A stretch of 64,000 nt of DNA from Sphingomonas sp. CBMAI 2297 (GTDB taxonomy: Bacteria > Pseudomonadota > Alphaproteobacteria > Sphingomonadales > Sphingomonadaceae), in the NCBI RefSeq assembly GCF_029870595.1, contig NZ_JAPDIR010000007.1:124001-188000 (forward strand), given 5' to 3'. The first letter of the stretch is position 1; each line of letters opens with the position of its first letter. Shown here one piece after another: positions 48,828 to 58,650 of the stretch. Both the position numbers and the translations under genes were made by a program. The notes beneath the pieces were generated by a model that was not told the origin of the DNA, searched no databases, and was given only the letters and a program-made list of their open reading frames with translations.

Positions 48828-49649
48828 TCAGGGTTTCCTGAACTTTAGCGTCATCCGGTCGCTCTCGCCGATCGCGGCGTACTTCGCGCGGTCGACATCC
48901 TTGAGCGTATAGGTGGGCGGCAGCGTCCATACGCCCTTGGGCCAGTCGGCGGTGTCGCGCGGATTGGCGTTGACCTCCGACGCGGCGACGAAGACGAAGC
49001 CGGCCTGCTCGGCCAGGCGGCGGACGGTCGAGACCTTGATATAGCCGCTGGTCTTCTCGCGCTCGTCGCTCGCCCCCTCGGGCAGGCGGTGATCCTCGAT
49101 ACCGAGCGTGCCGCCCTTCTTGAGCATCGCGAACATCTGCTTGAAAGCCTCGGGCGCATAGTCCTGGTCGCCGCGCTTGTAGCCCATCCGCCAGTTATGG
49201 ACGTTGCGGAAGGTGAGGACGATGTCGGCGGTGCCGTCGGCCACCTTGGGCTGGCCGGCCTCGGCCGGGAAGGCGACGAGCCTGGCATGGCCGTAGAGCG
49301 CCGGATCCTTGGCCTTCAGCGCCTCGACTGCCTTGCCGCCATTCGGGAAGTCGGGGCCGACCGCGGCGTAATATTGCCCCTTGGCGCGAGTGAGCGGCGC
49401 GAGGATCTCGGTATACCAGCCGCCGCCGGGCCAGATCTCGACCACGATATTGCCCGGCTTCACGCCGAAGAAGTTGAGCGTGTCGACCGGATGGCGATAG
49501 GGATCGCGCGCGACATTGGCCGGCGTGCGGCTGGGCGAGGCGACTGCTTCGGCGATGGCCGAGCGCTGGGTGCGCGGGGCTCCGGTGGCGACGCTGGCCA
49601 CGGCGACGGCAGTAGTGAGTACCGCAAGAACGGTCAGGGTCTGGCGCAC
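48828..49649 (-). CDS. Exported class I SAM-dependent methyltransferase-like protein
   Basis: A 273-residue protein with a clear signal peptide (MRQTLTVLAVLTTAVAVASV, cut near TGA-PRT), then a class I methyltransferase core: motif I VVEIWPGGGWYTEILAPL, later DIVLTFRNVHNW and a YTLKDVDRAKY tail. SAM is cytoplasmic, so a periplasmic methyltransferase is puzzling; such exported members recur in proteobacteria without known function. Start GTG 49649 has GGAGGGAATTCGC upstream. Divergent from the 62-residue membrane protein across about 50 bp. Confidence 0.85.
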   Translation of the reverse strand: MRQTLTVLAVLTTAVAVASVATGAPRTQRSAIAEAVASPSRTPANVARDPYRHPVDTLNFFGVKPGNIVVEIWPGGGWYTEILAPLTRAKGQYYAAVGPDFPNGGKAVEALKAKDPALYGHARLVAFPAEAGQPKVADGTADIVLTFRNVHNWRMGYKRGDQDYAPEAFKQMFAMLKKGGTLGIEDHRLPEGASDEREKTSGYIKVSTVRRLAEQAGFVFVAASEVNANPRDTADWPKGVWTLPPTYTLKDVDRAKYAAIGESDRMTLKFRKP

Positions 49650-49700
49650 GCGAATTCCCTCCCTAGATGTCGTCCGCGCATTTGGGGGTTCTTCGGTTCG

Positions 49701-49889
49701 ATGCAACAACAATTATGGTTCGGTGCGGCGGGCGCGGCGGCGATTGCGGTGGTCAGCGCCCTGGGCGAGCATCGCCGGCGGCGGCGCAGGCGGATCGACG
49801 ATGTCGGCTATGTGCCCTGGCAGTTCCTCCAGGTGATGGCGATGCTGGGCGCGGTGATTCTGGCCAGCGTCGCGCTCAACTTGCGCTGA
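49701..49889 (+). CDS. 62-residue membrane protein, unknown function
   Basis: MQQQLWFGAAGAAAIAVVSA at the start, an Arg-rich loop (GEHRRRRRRRIDD), then a second hydrophobic segment VMAMLGAVILASVALNL: two transmembrane helices with a cytoplasmic basic loop. The GGGGG motif upstream is weak for a ribosome site. The last 14 bases overlap the convergent map stop. Divergent from the exported methyltransferase. I believe it is real because of the clean two-helix design, but have no functional clue. Confidence 0.6.
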   Translation: MQQQLWFGAAGAAAIAVVSALGEHRRRRRRRIDDVGYVPWQFLQVMAMLGAVILASVALNLR

Positions 49890-50655
49890 GGCCCGATCGG
49901 GCCTCGTCGCCGCGCAGGGTCAGCACCTCGAAGCCGCGCGCGGTGACCGCGACGGTATGTTCGAACTGCGCGGAGAGCTTGCGGTCCCTGGTGACCACCG
50001 TCCAGCCGTCCGGCTCGGTCGCGACCATGCGGCTGCCCTGGTTCACCATCGGCTCGACGGTGAACACCATGCCCTCGCGCAGCTTCGCCCCGGTGCCGGG
50101 CCGGCCGAAATTGAGCACTTGCGGATCCTCGTGCATTTCGCGCCCGATCCCGTGCCCGCAATATTCGCGCACCACCGTATAGCCGTGCCGCTTGGCGTGG
50201 CGCTCGATCGCGAAGCCGATATCGCCCAGATGGGCGCCGGGGCGCACCTGCCGGATCCCCTGCCACATCGCTTCCTGCGCCACCCGCACCAGCCGGCGCG
50301 CCGCCGGAGCGACGTCGCCGACCAGATAGGTCTTGCTCGAATCCGCGATGAAGCCGTTCTTCTCCAGCGTGATGTCGAGGTTGATGATATCGCCGCCCCG
50401 GATGATCGCCTCCGGATCGGGCACGCCGTGGCACACGACATGGTTGATCGAGCAGTTGAGGACATAGCGGAAGCCATATTGCCCCTTGCTCGCCGGGCGC
50501 GCGGCCAGGTCCATGGTGATGAACCGCTCGACCAGGTCGTTGACCTGCATCGTCGACATGCCGGCCAGGTCCTGGCCGTCCAGCATCTCGAAGACGGAAG
50601 CGAGCAGCCGGCCGGAGATCCGCATCAGCGCCAGCTCATCGGGCGTCTTGACCAT
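49876..50655 (-). CDS. map: Methionine aminopeptidase, type I
   Basis: Removes the initiator methionine from nascent proteins. The 259-residue length and metal-ligand set are type Ia: His76 in NHVVCHGVPD, Asp94 and Asp105 in INLDITLEKNGFIADS, His in CGHGIGREMHEDP, and Glu in VEPMV and EHTVAV. It is immediately downstream (1 bp) of a ParD-like gene and likely translated from the same mRNA. Whether this is the only map copy in the genome cannot be told from here. Confidence 0.95.
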   Translation of the reverse strand: MVKTPDELALMRISGRLLASVFEMLDGQDLAGMSTMQVNDLVERFITMDLAARPASKGQYGFRYVLNCSINHVVCHGVPDPEAIIRGGDIINLDITLEKNGFIADSSKTYLVGDVAPAARRLVRVAQEAMWQGIRQVRPGAHLGDIGFAIERHAKRHGYTVVREYCGHGIGREMHEDPQVLNFGRPGTGAKLREGMVFTVEPMVNQGSRMVATEPDGWTVVTRDRKLSAQFEHTVAVTARGFEVLTLRGDEARSGLSAS

Positions 50656-50656
50656 G

Positions 50657-50863
50657 TCAGGCGACCGCTACGTCCGGCAGGGCGGGCGGCACGGCCTCGA
50701 GCTGCATCCGCACGATCTCGGTGAAGCGCAGTCCGGGATTCGCCTCGGCGAGCATGCCGATCTTCATCCAGAACTCGGCCTGCGCGTTAATCGAGCGGCA
50801 CATGACCGTGCTGGCCCGGCGGACCTCCTCGTGCAGCGCGTCGTCTATCTTCACAATGCCCAT
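50657..50863 (-). CDS. ParD-like ribbon-helix-helix protein next to map
   Basis: A 68-residue ParD-like protein (MGIVKIDDALHEEVRRASTV, then RSINAQAEFWMKIGMLAEAN), the family of short DNA-binding antitoxins, but with no ParE toxin. The frame extends to 50899, but that ATG falls inside a palindromic operator; 50863 has GGGGA 7 bp upstream and gives the usual ParD start. It is followed by map with 1 bp between. ParD-like/map pairs are seen in other proteobacteria; the pairing is not explained. It probably represses this operon through the site upstream. Confidence 0.8.
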   Translation of the reverse strand: MGIVKIDDALHEEVRRASTVMCRSINAQAEFWMKIGMLAEANPGLRFTEIVRMQLEAVPPALPDVAVA

Positions 50864-50885
50864 CGGGGTCCCCGGTGCGATTTCG

Positions 50886-50915
50886 AATATACGAAACATA
50901 TACGATTCGTATATT
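50886..50915. promoter_or_regulatory. Palindromic operator upstream of the ParD-like/map operon
   Basis: Inverted arms AATATACGAA and TTCGTATATT separated by ACATATACGA, all AT-rich in GC-rich surroundings. The central TATACGA adds a third half-site-like element. It lies 22 bp upstream of the ParD-like start and inside the promoter gap of only 63 bp, so autoregulation by the ribbon-helix-helix protein is likely. Confidence 0.7.
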
Positions 50916-50926
50916 GAGTACCAGAG

Positions 50927-52087
50927 CTAGTAGAATTTGCGCAATGTCAGGCGGCGCTCGCTGCCGTCGCACAGGGTGAGCGCCACGGTGCGCCCGGGCG
51001 CGCCCGCGCTCCATTCGACCGGACGCCCGGCGACGGCCACGCCGTCGGCGGCGCAGATCGTCTCGCCGTCGCGCCAGCCCGCCTCGGCGGCGGGCGAACC
51101 GCGCATGACGTGGAGCACGCGCAGATGCGTGCCTTCGGCGCCGAGCAGCAGGCCGCTGGTCGAACGGAGCACCGGCGCGGCGGCCATGGCGCCGGGCTGG
51201 AGCACCATCCGCCCGGCGCGCGGATCGAGCAGCACGCGGTAGCGCAGCAAGAGCCCGGTGCCGATCCGGCCGGCGACGCCGGCGGCGGCGGAATAGCCGC
51301 CATCCCCTTCGATGCGCAGCTCGGTCTCGGTCAGGGGGCCGCCGCCAAGGGTGAAGCCGCTTACCACCGCGACTTCGCTCACCAGTGCGCCGCCGATCCC
51401 CCAGCCGAGCGTGGTGGAGATGGTGGCGCCGCGATAGCCGGCACTGGTCCAGGCGGCGCGGCTCAGCGTCACCGCGGCACCGTCGCCGGTATCGACGATC
51501 ATTGGCCGCAGCCGCGTGCCGCCCAAGCGGATCTCGGTGACGGGCACCCCGGTATTGCGCTGGAGCGCTAGCGGCGCGGTGGTGCCGGTGAAGGGCAGGC
51601 GGCCCGTCGGCAGGATGCGGAAGCGGCGCACCGCATAGTCGATGTCGAGCGCGCAGCAGCTCAGCACGTCGCTGCCGATCAGCAGGTCCGCGCCGAACCG
51701 GTCCTGGCCGGGCGCGTCCGGGATGGCGATGCGCCCGCCGCGCCTGGTGAGGCCGCCGATGACGAGCGTGCCGCCCGGCGCCCAGGCGACTTCCACGCCG
51801 CCGCCGATCGCCAGCGCAGGCTGGCGGCGGCCGGCCGCGAGCCGGGCGCGGGCGGCGAAATCCTGGGTGGCGAGCGTGTTGGTGAGCCCGGTGTCGAGCA
51901 CGGCGCGGACGGGGCGCCCGTTCAGTACGGCCTCGAAGCGGATCTGGTTGGAAGGGGTCAGGTCGAAGGCGATCCAGCGCGCCTCGCTGTCGGGAGCGAG
52001 GGTGATGCCGTCCTTCGCTTCCTCGTTCGCGGAAACGGGAGGGGCGGAAGCGAGCGCCAGGGGCAGGAGAAGGGAAAGCACCGGCAC
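50927..52087 (-). CDS. Exported aspartyl-protease-fold protein with C-terminal PDZ domain
   Basis: A 386-residue protein with a signal peptide (MPVLSLLLPLALASAPPVSA), two retropepsin-like halves with catalytic-type motifs VLDTGLTN near residue 60 and VDTGDGAAV near 200, and a C-terminal PDZ-like domain (HVMRGSPAAEAGWRDGETIC). Such proteins are periplasmic aspartyl proteases or peptide binders. The start is a GTG at 52087, 19 bp after the CpaF gene on the same strand, so it may be transcribed with it. Substrate unknown. Confidence 0.85.
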   Translation of the reverse strand: MPVLSLLLPLALASAPPVSANEEAKDGITLAPDSEARWIAFDLTPSNQIRFEAVLNGRPVRAVLDTGLTNTLATQDFAARARLAAGRRQPALAIGGGVEVAWAPGGTLVIGGLTRRGGRIAIPDAPGQDRFGADLLIGSDVLSCCALDIDYAVRRFRILPTGRLPFTGTTAPLALQRNTGVPVTEIRLGGTRLRPMIVDTGDGAAVTLSRAAWTSAGYRGATISTTLGWGIGGALVSEVAVVSGFTLGGGPLTETELRIEGDGGYSAAAGVAGRIGTGLLLRYRVLLDPRAGRMVLQPGAMAAAPVLRSTSGLLLGAEGTHLRVLHVMRGSPAAEAGWRDGETICAADGVAVAGRPVEWSAGAPGRTVALTLCDGSERRLTLRKFY

Positions 52088-52106
52088 AGCCTAGCCGGTC
52101 AGGCGA

Positions 52107-53669
52107 TCAGAGGCACGCCTCGAGCAGCGCCTGGTCGAAGCCATATTGCTTGGCCTTGTCGAGCGTGTAGGGGCGCAGGCCCATCGAGCGATATTCGCCG
52201 ATGATCTTGCCGTCGGCGCTCTCGTCCAGATACTCGAACTTGAACAGTTCCTGGGTGACGATCACCGGGCCTTCCATGCCGATCACCTCGGTGACGTTGG
52301 TCACGCGGCGGCTGCCGTCGCGCAGGCGCTTCACCTGGATGATCAGATCGACCGAATCGGCGATCTGGCGGCTGATCGCTTCCTTGGGCACCTTGATGTC
52401 CGACATCATCACCATGTTCTCCATACGGGCGAGCGCCTCGCGCGGAGAGTTGGAGTGCAGCGTGCACATCGAGCCGTCATGGCCGGTGTTCATGGCGGCG
52501 AGCATGTCGAAACACTCGCTGCCGCGGATTTCGCCCAGGATGATCCGGTCCGGGCGCATGCGCAGCGCGTTCTTGACGAGGTCGCGGATGGTCACCTCGC
52601 CCTGGCCTTCCAGATTGGGCGGGCGGGTTTCCAGCGGCAGCCAGTGCGGCTGCTGCAGGCGGAGTTCGGCCGCGTCCTCGATCGTCAGCACGCGCTCGCC
52701 CGGGTCGATCATCTTCGACAGGGCGTTGAGCATCGTCGTCTTGCCCGAGCCGGTGCCGCCCGAGATGACGATGTTGAAGCGGCTGGCGCCGGCGATCTTG
52801 AGCGCGGTCGCCATCTTCTGGCTCATCGATCCGCCCTGGGCCATCATGTCGAGGGTGATCGGCTTGGCCGAGAATTTACGGATCGAGATGGCGGTGCCGC
52901 GCAGGCTCAGCGGCGGCACGATCACGTTGACGCGGCTGCCGTCCTTCAGGCGGGCGTCGGCCAGCGGCGTGGTCTGGTCGACGCGGCGGCCGACCGAGTT
53001 GCAGATGCGCTGCGCGATCTGGAACAGATGCTCCTCGTCGCGGAACTGGATGTTGGCGAGCTCGAGCTTGCCCTTGCGCTCGACAAAGGTCTGCTCGGGG
53101 CCGTTGACCATGATGTCCGAGATGGCCGGGTCGGCGAGCAGCTCCTCGAGCGGGCCGAGGCCGAGCAGCTCGTCGACCAGCACCTTCTCGAGCGCGAACT
53201 GCTCGCGGCGGTTGAGCGTGAGCTTCAGCTCGGCGAGCACTTCGCCGATGATCGGGCGGAATTCCTCGGCCAGCTCGTCCTTGCTGAGCGTGGCGGCGGC
53301 TTCGGGATCGACGCGTTCGAGCAGGCGCGGCAGCACCTGCTCCTTGATGCGGTGAATCGAGGCTTCGAAGCCCTCGACGCGCGAATTGCCCTGTTCCCCG
53401 GCCGCGGCCTGACGGTCGGCGAGGCGCTGCATCGCCTCCGCGCTGGCGACGCTGGGGCCGCTCGGATCGCGCTGCTCGAACCCGTCGGGCCCGGCGCCCT
53501 GGCCGGGCAGCGGCACCGAGTTGATCGGCGGGAACTGCTCGCCGCCGAGCGGCACGGGATCCACCGGGCGCGGCAGCGGGCCGCCACCCTGCATCGGACG
53601 TGCGACACCGAATGCCGGCCGGCCCGCCGGTCCACCTCCCAATCCGCTGCGTCGTCCGAAAGCGCTCAT
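52107..53669 (-). CDS. cpaF: CpaF/TadA-type secretion ATPase (orphan)
   Basis: Hexameric ATPase that powers Flp/Tad pilus assembly. The 520-residue protein has a Gly/Pro-rich N-terminal extension (about 1-95), the N-terminal domain (RREQFALEKVLVDELLGLGPLEELL) and a C-terminal ATPase with Walker A SGGTGSGKTTML and the GEIRGSE motif of this family. No other tad/cpa pilus gene is in view: the neighbours are an aspartyl protease downstream and a membrane glycosyltransferase upstream. The other pilus genes must be elsewhere if the protein is active. Confidence 0.93.
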   Translation of the reverse strand: MSAFGRRSGLGGGPAGRPAFGVARPMQGGGPLPRPVDPVPLGGEQFPPINSVPLPGQGAGPDGFEQRDPSGPSVASAEAMQRLADRQAAAGEQGNSRVEGFEASIHRIKEQVLPRLLERVDPEAAATLSKDELAEEFRPIIGEVLAELKLTLNRREQFALEKVLVDELLGLGPLEELLADPAISDIMVNGPEQTFVERKGKLELANIQFRDEEHLFQIAQRICNSVGRRVDQTTPLADARLKDGSRVNVIVPPLSLRGTAISIRKFSAKPITLDMMAQGGSMSQKMATALKIAGASRFNIVISGGTGSGKTTMLNALSKMIDPGERVLTIEDAAELRLQQPHWLPLETRPPNLEGQGEVTIRDLVKNALRMRPDRIILGEIRGSECFDMLAAMNTGHDGSMCTLHSNSPREALARMENMVMMSDIKVPKEAISRQIADSVDLIIQVKRLRDGSRRVTNVTEVIGMEGPVIVTQELFKFEYLDESADGKIIGEYRSMGLRPYTLDKAKQYGFDQALLEACL

Positions 53670-53725
53670 CAGAATCCAATGTCCCCTCGATGGGCGAGCG
53701 TTAACCGCGAAGGCTTGAGATTTGC

Positions 53726-55213
53726 CTAATCCGCTGCCGATCCCGGGGCCGCGCGGGCGCAGCCGCTATGGACCACCATAAGCTTCTCCCCCTCGTGATC
53801 GTAGAGCGGCATGCGCCGGACGGCCGCGCAGTGGCGGACATAGCGAGCGAGCTGGGCGACGTTCGCCTGGTTCAGCGGTGCGGCCGGAAGCGGTTCCTGC
53901 ACGACGACGGTCTCCGGCCCGGCGCGCAGAACACGGCGCAGCTCGGCCACTTCGTCGATGCCGCTCGCGCCCGCTTCCGCGCCTTCGTAGAAATGGGCCG
54001 GAAAGGCCAGGACGCTGGGCGGGGCGCTGCCGGTCTCGGCATAGAGGTAGCTCGGCATGCCGAAGACGAGCAGCCGGCCATGCGGCGTGACCTGGCGCAC
54101 CTGCTCCACCAGCGCCGCGGCGGCCGGCCGGGCGCGGGCGCGGGCGCGCAGGTCGAACATGTCCGACGTTGCCAGGTTGAGGACGATCAGCGCGGCGAAG
54201 CCGAGCACGCCGATGCCGGGCCGGGCGAAGAAGGGCGCGCTCAGCACCGCCAGGGGGGCCAGCAGGGGCAGGGCATAGTGGAGATAGAGGCCCGGGAAGA
54301 TCGCGACGGCCAGGATCGCCGCCACCGCCCAGCAGGCGAGAAAATCGAGCGGGGCCGGCCGGCTGGCGCGGCTGCGCAGATAGCCCAGGACGGCGAACAG
54401 GAGCGGAAGGCACAGCAGCCCGGCCAGCGCCAGCGCGCGGGCGAGCCGCCCGGCATCATAGGCGCGGGCGAAGTTCGACAGCACCAGCGCCTGCCACAGC
54501 TGGGGGAAATGCCCCATCCACCAATAAGCGAGGCCGATCGCGGCGAGGGGCAGCGCGCCGATCGCGGCCATCGCGGCGGCGCGGACCGCCAGCGCGCGCC
54601 AGCCCATGCCGCCGCGCGCCAGGATCGCGAGCGTCGCAATGCCGAAGAACAGCGCTTCGAACGCCGCCGACTGCTTGAAGCCGATGGCGAGGCCGGCGGT
54701 GAACATGCCGAGCAGCACGGGGGGCGGCAGCACGCCGCGCCGCAACTGCCCGATGCTGGAAGCGATCGACCAGGCAGTGGCGAGGATCAGCGGGTTGTAG
54801 AACACCGCCGCCTCGCCATTGCCGCCGCCGAAGCGCGTGAGCAGCACGCAATAGGCGATGCCGGCCATCAGCGCCGCCGGAAAGGGCGCGATCAGCCGGG
54901 CGATCCGCGCCGTGCCATAGGCGCCGAGCGCGGCGCAGGCCGTGGCGACGAGCTGATAGGCCAGGGCCGAAGCATGGATGCGGGCGATCGCGGCATAGGT
55001 CAGGTAGAGGAGCGGCGGCTTGCGGTCCCAGATGTCGACGTAAAGCCGGTCGCCGGCGAGGAGGCGGCGCCCGACCAGCGCGAAATACTGGTCGTCCACG
55101 GCATAGTTCCACTCGCCATAGGCCGGCCAGCGCACCGCCAGCGCGACGAGCAGGAACAGGGCGAACAGCGCCGGGCGCGCGCGTTCCAGGCCCTGCCAGC
55201 GCGCCAATGCCAT
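53726..55213 (-). CDS. GT39/ArnT-type multi-membrane glycosyltransferase
   Basis: A 495-residue integral membrane protein with ten or more hydrophobic segments. The first periplasmic loop has the PMT/ArnT-type pattern AVDDQYFALVGRRLLAGDRLYVDIWDRKPPLLYL, with the acidic residues used to bind sugar and acceptor. It transfers a sugar from a lipid carrier to a protein or lipid. The C-terminal ~130 residues form a soluble domain. Start MALARWQG at 55213 is chosen; the longer frame to 55255 is unlikely. The glycan and acceptor are unknown. Confidence 0.82.
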   Translation of the reverse strand: MALARWQGLERARPALFALFLLVALAVRWPAYGEWNYAVDDQYFALVGRRLLAGDRLYVDIWDRKPPLLYLTYAAIARIHASALAYQLVATACAALGAYGTARIARLIAPFPAALMAGIAYCVLLTRFGGGNGEAAVFYNPLILATAWSIASSIGQLRRGVLPPPVLLGMFTAGLAIGFKQSAAFEALFFGIATLAILARGGMGWRALAVRAAAMAAIGALPLAAIGLAYWWMGHFPQLWQALVLSNFARAYDAGRLARALALAGLLCLPLLFAVLGYLRSRASRPAPLDFLACWAVAAILAVAIFPGLYLHYALPLLAPLAVLSAPFFARPGIGVLGFAALIVLNLATSDMFDLRARARARPAAAALVEQVRQVTPHGRLLVFGMPSYLYAETGSAPPSVLAFPAHFYEGAEAGASGIDEVAELRRVLRAGPETVVVQEPLPAAPLNQANVAQLARYVRHCAAVRRMPLYDHEGEKLMVVHSGCARAAPGSAAD

Positions 55214-55282
55214 CGTCCTGGATCCCCCTTCCCGTTCGCCGGAGAATAGGCGCATGGGGTTAAGGCCGGGTAGCGGCCATGC

Positions 55283-55990
55283 CTAGAGGAAAGGTCCGCG
55301 CGCGCGGGTGCGGGCATCGCTGGGCGGCATGCCGGCAAGGGCCCGGAAATCGCGGGCCATATGCGCCTGGTCGGCATAGCCGCGCGCGGCGGCGGTGCCG
55401 GCGAGCGTGTCGGTGCCCTGCTGGACGTCCTGCAACGCGCCGCGGAAGCGGAGCAGGCGCAGATAGGCGCGCGGCGCCAGCCCCAGCTCGCGGGCGAAGA
55501 TGCGTTGCAGGCGGCGGTGCGGCAAGCCGGTGCGCGCGGCGATCGCGGCCACGCTGTCGGCCGCGAGGATCGCCTGGGCGAGCGGCGGCGGCGCGATGCC
55601 GGCCAGCGCGCGGACGAGGTTGGCGACCGGATCGCCTTCCAGCAGCACCGCCAGCGGCGAATCGGGCGCGACCGCGATCCAGTCGTCGGCAAAGCCGGGG
55701 CAGGGTGCGCCGCCCAGCGCGTGCCAGGCCCAGGGCCACAGCTTGATCGCGGTGAAGCGCGCATCGCCGCTGAACCCGAAGCGGATCGGATGATTGGAAA
55801 GGCCGGTGGCGAAATATTCCGGCTGGGCGCGGCGCCATTCGGAGCGCCCGCCGTGGCGGCGGATCAGCTCGATACAGCCATCGGGCGTCGCTTCATGCTC
55901 CACCCAGCCCGGCTGGCTGGCGGCGAGCGTCCACACGGCGGCGACGAGGCCGGCGAGCGCGGGCGGCAAGGGCAGCTCGGCATAGTCCAT
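55283..55990 (-). CDS. AraC-family transcriptional regulator
   Basis: A 235-residue regulator with an N-terminal DUF6597-like sensor (LAASQPGWVEHEATPDGCIELI, FGFSGDARFTAIKL) and a C-terminal AraC helix-turn-helix pair (AAIAARTGLPHRRLQRIFA and TAAARGYADQAHMARDFRALAGM). It is divergent from the DUF6265 gene across about 84 bp, a likely target. Effector unknown. Confidence 0.88.
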   Translation of the reverse strand: MDYAELPLPPALAGLVAAVWTLAASQPGWVEHEATPDGCIELIRRHGGRSEWRRAQPEYFATGLSNHPIRFGFSGDARFTAIKLWPWAWHALGGAPCPGFADDWIAVAPDSPLAVLLEGDPVANLVRALAGIAPPPLAQAILAADSVAAIAARTGLPHRRLQRIFARELGLAPRAYLRLLRFRGALQDVQQGTDTLAGTAAARGYADQAHMARDFRALAGMPPSDARTRARGPFL

Positions 55991-56074
55991 CGCGCCAGCC
56001 TCGCATGTCGCGTCGGTTCAAGCCAGCGGCGGCGGCGCGGCGTATCGCGCCACGCGGAACAGGGAGAACTCGAG

Positions 56075-56518
56075 ATGATCGCCAACATCATGCTGCTCGC
56101 CGGACTGGGCCTGGCCGGCCCGCAGGAAATGCCGTTCGGCTGGCTGGTCGGCAAATGGTGCACCGAGCCGCGGGGCGGCCGCACGACCTGCGAGACCTGG
56201 GAGCCGATGGGGCCGGACCAGGTGATGCGCGGCGTCACCGTCACGACCAGCGCGAAGGGCGAGCGGCGCGAGCCGATGCGGATCAGCGGCGATGCGGGCG
56301 GGTTCGTCTTCCACGCCGAGCCGGCGGGGCAGGCCGCGACCGATTTCCGGGCGTCGCCCGGGGATGCGGCGGCGCAGGGCATCACCTTCGTCAACGCGGC
56401 GCATGATTACCCGCAGCGCATCCGCTACTGGCGCGAGGGCGAGATGCTGATGGCGGAGATTTCGCTGGCCGATGGCGGCAAGCCGATGCGCTGGGCCTAT
56501 CGGCGGGTGAGCCGGTAG
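56075..56518 (+). CDS. DUF6265-family protein
   Basis: A 147-residue protein starting MIANIMLLAGLGLAGPQEMPFGWLVG; the hydrophobic N terminus suggests export, cut near LAG-PQE. Family features: WLVGKWCTEPRGG at the start, FVNAAHDYPQRIRYWREGE in the second half, a single beta-barrel-like domain resembling lipocalin/FABP folds. No biochemical role known for the family. The start has GGGAG 9 bp upstream. Controlled perhaps by the divergent AraC regulator. Confidence 0.8.
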   Translation: MIANIMLLAGLGLAGPQEMPFGWLVGKWCTEPRGGRTTCETWEPMGPDQVMRGVTVTTSAKGERREPMRISGDAGGFVFHAEPAGQAATDFRASPGDAAAQGITFVNAAHDYPQRIRYWREGEMLMAEISLADGGKPMRWAYRRVSR

Positions 56519-56523
56519 CACAG

Positions 56524-56599
56524 CGAAAGCCGGGATCTCAGGCCGCGAGAGGCGGGACGAGAGCTTCCCCGGGGATCCCGGCTTTCACCGGGATGACGG
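56524..56599. repeat. Imperfect palindromic repeat GAAAGCCGGGATC...GATCCCGGCTTTC
   Basis: Inverted arms around AGGCCGCGAGAGGCGGGACGAGAG; the outer arms are GAAAGCCGGGATC and GATCCCGGCTTTC and a CGGGATGACGG tail links it to the CGTCATCCCC family. It lies in the 117-bp gap between the convergent DUF6265 gene and atpC and can serve as the bidirectional terminator. Confidence 0.75.
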
Positions 56600-56635
56600 A
56601 GCCGGCGGGTTCGATCCGCCGGCTTCTCTCGCGAT

Positions 56636-56893
56636 TCAGCCTTCGGCCTTCTCGGCGAGGACCGTCAGGCCCTTCTCGTTCACTTCCGCGAAGCCGCCTT
56701 CGATGCGGATCGTCTCGGGCGTAGTGGCGCCGGCCCTGTAGATTTCGAGATTGCCGTCGCGGATGGTCGACATCAGCGGGGCATGGCCTTCGAGCACGCC
56801 GAAATCGCCCTCGGTGCCGGGGACGACGACCATGTGCACTTCCTCCGAGCGGAGGAGCTTTTCGGGGGTGACGAGTTCGAAGTGCAGGCTCAT
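56636..56893 (-). CDS. atpC: F1 ATP synthase epsilon subunit, short form
   Basis: An 85-residue epsilon subunit: only the N-terminal beta-sandwich ([56 protein letters not shown]). The C-terminal two-helix domain, which in E. coli inhibits ATP hydrolysis, is absent. It couples the rotor stalk to the c-ring. Last gene of the F1 operon, separated from atpD by a 190-bp repeat. The short length is found in other sphingomonads. Confidence 0.93.
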   Translation of the reverse strand: MSLHFELVTPEKLLRSEEVHMVVVPGTEGDFGVLEGHAPLMSTIRDGNLEIYRAGATTPETIRIEGGFAEVNEKGLTVLAEKAEG

Positions 56894-56904
56894 TTTCTTA
56901 CCTT

Positions 56905-57095
56905 ACTCCCTCTCCCCTTCAGGGGAGTTTGGGATTGGACGGGTCGATCATGCCCCCGGCATGATCTGGAGACAGCCGGGGCTGTCACCACCCCAGCCAA
57001 TCCCAAACTGGCTGGGGAGAGGGGGAGAGCGGTGCGCCTGGAGTTCAGGCCCCTCTCCCCGGCCCTCTCCCCGCAAGCGGAGAGAGGGAGGTGTT
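56905..57095. repeat. CCCTCTCCCC-type repeat inside the F1 operon
   Basis: About 190 bp with outer CCCTCTCCCC/GGAGAGAGGGAG ends, an inner TTTGGGATTGG/CCAATCCCAAA inverted pair and a CATGCCCCCGGCATG hairpin. It separates atpD from atpC, where most bacteria have a few bases. Same word set as 11170-11272. Transcribed with the operon, it would make strong RNA structure and may set the AtpC level. Confidence 0.85.
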
Positions 57096-57099
57096 CTTC

Positions 57100-58650
<1,551 letters not shown>

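Noticed and set aside
50657..50863. Complete ParDE toxin-antitoxin system
   Set aside because: No ParE-like or other toxin frame is adjacent; the neighbour is methionine aminopeptidase.
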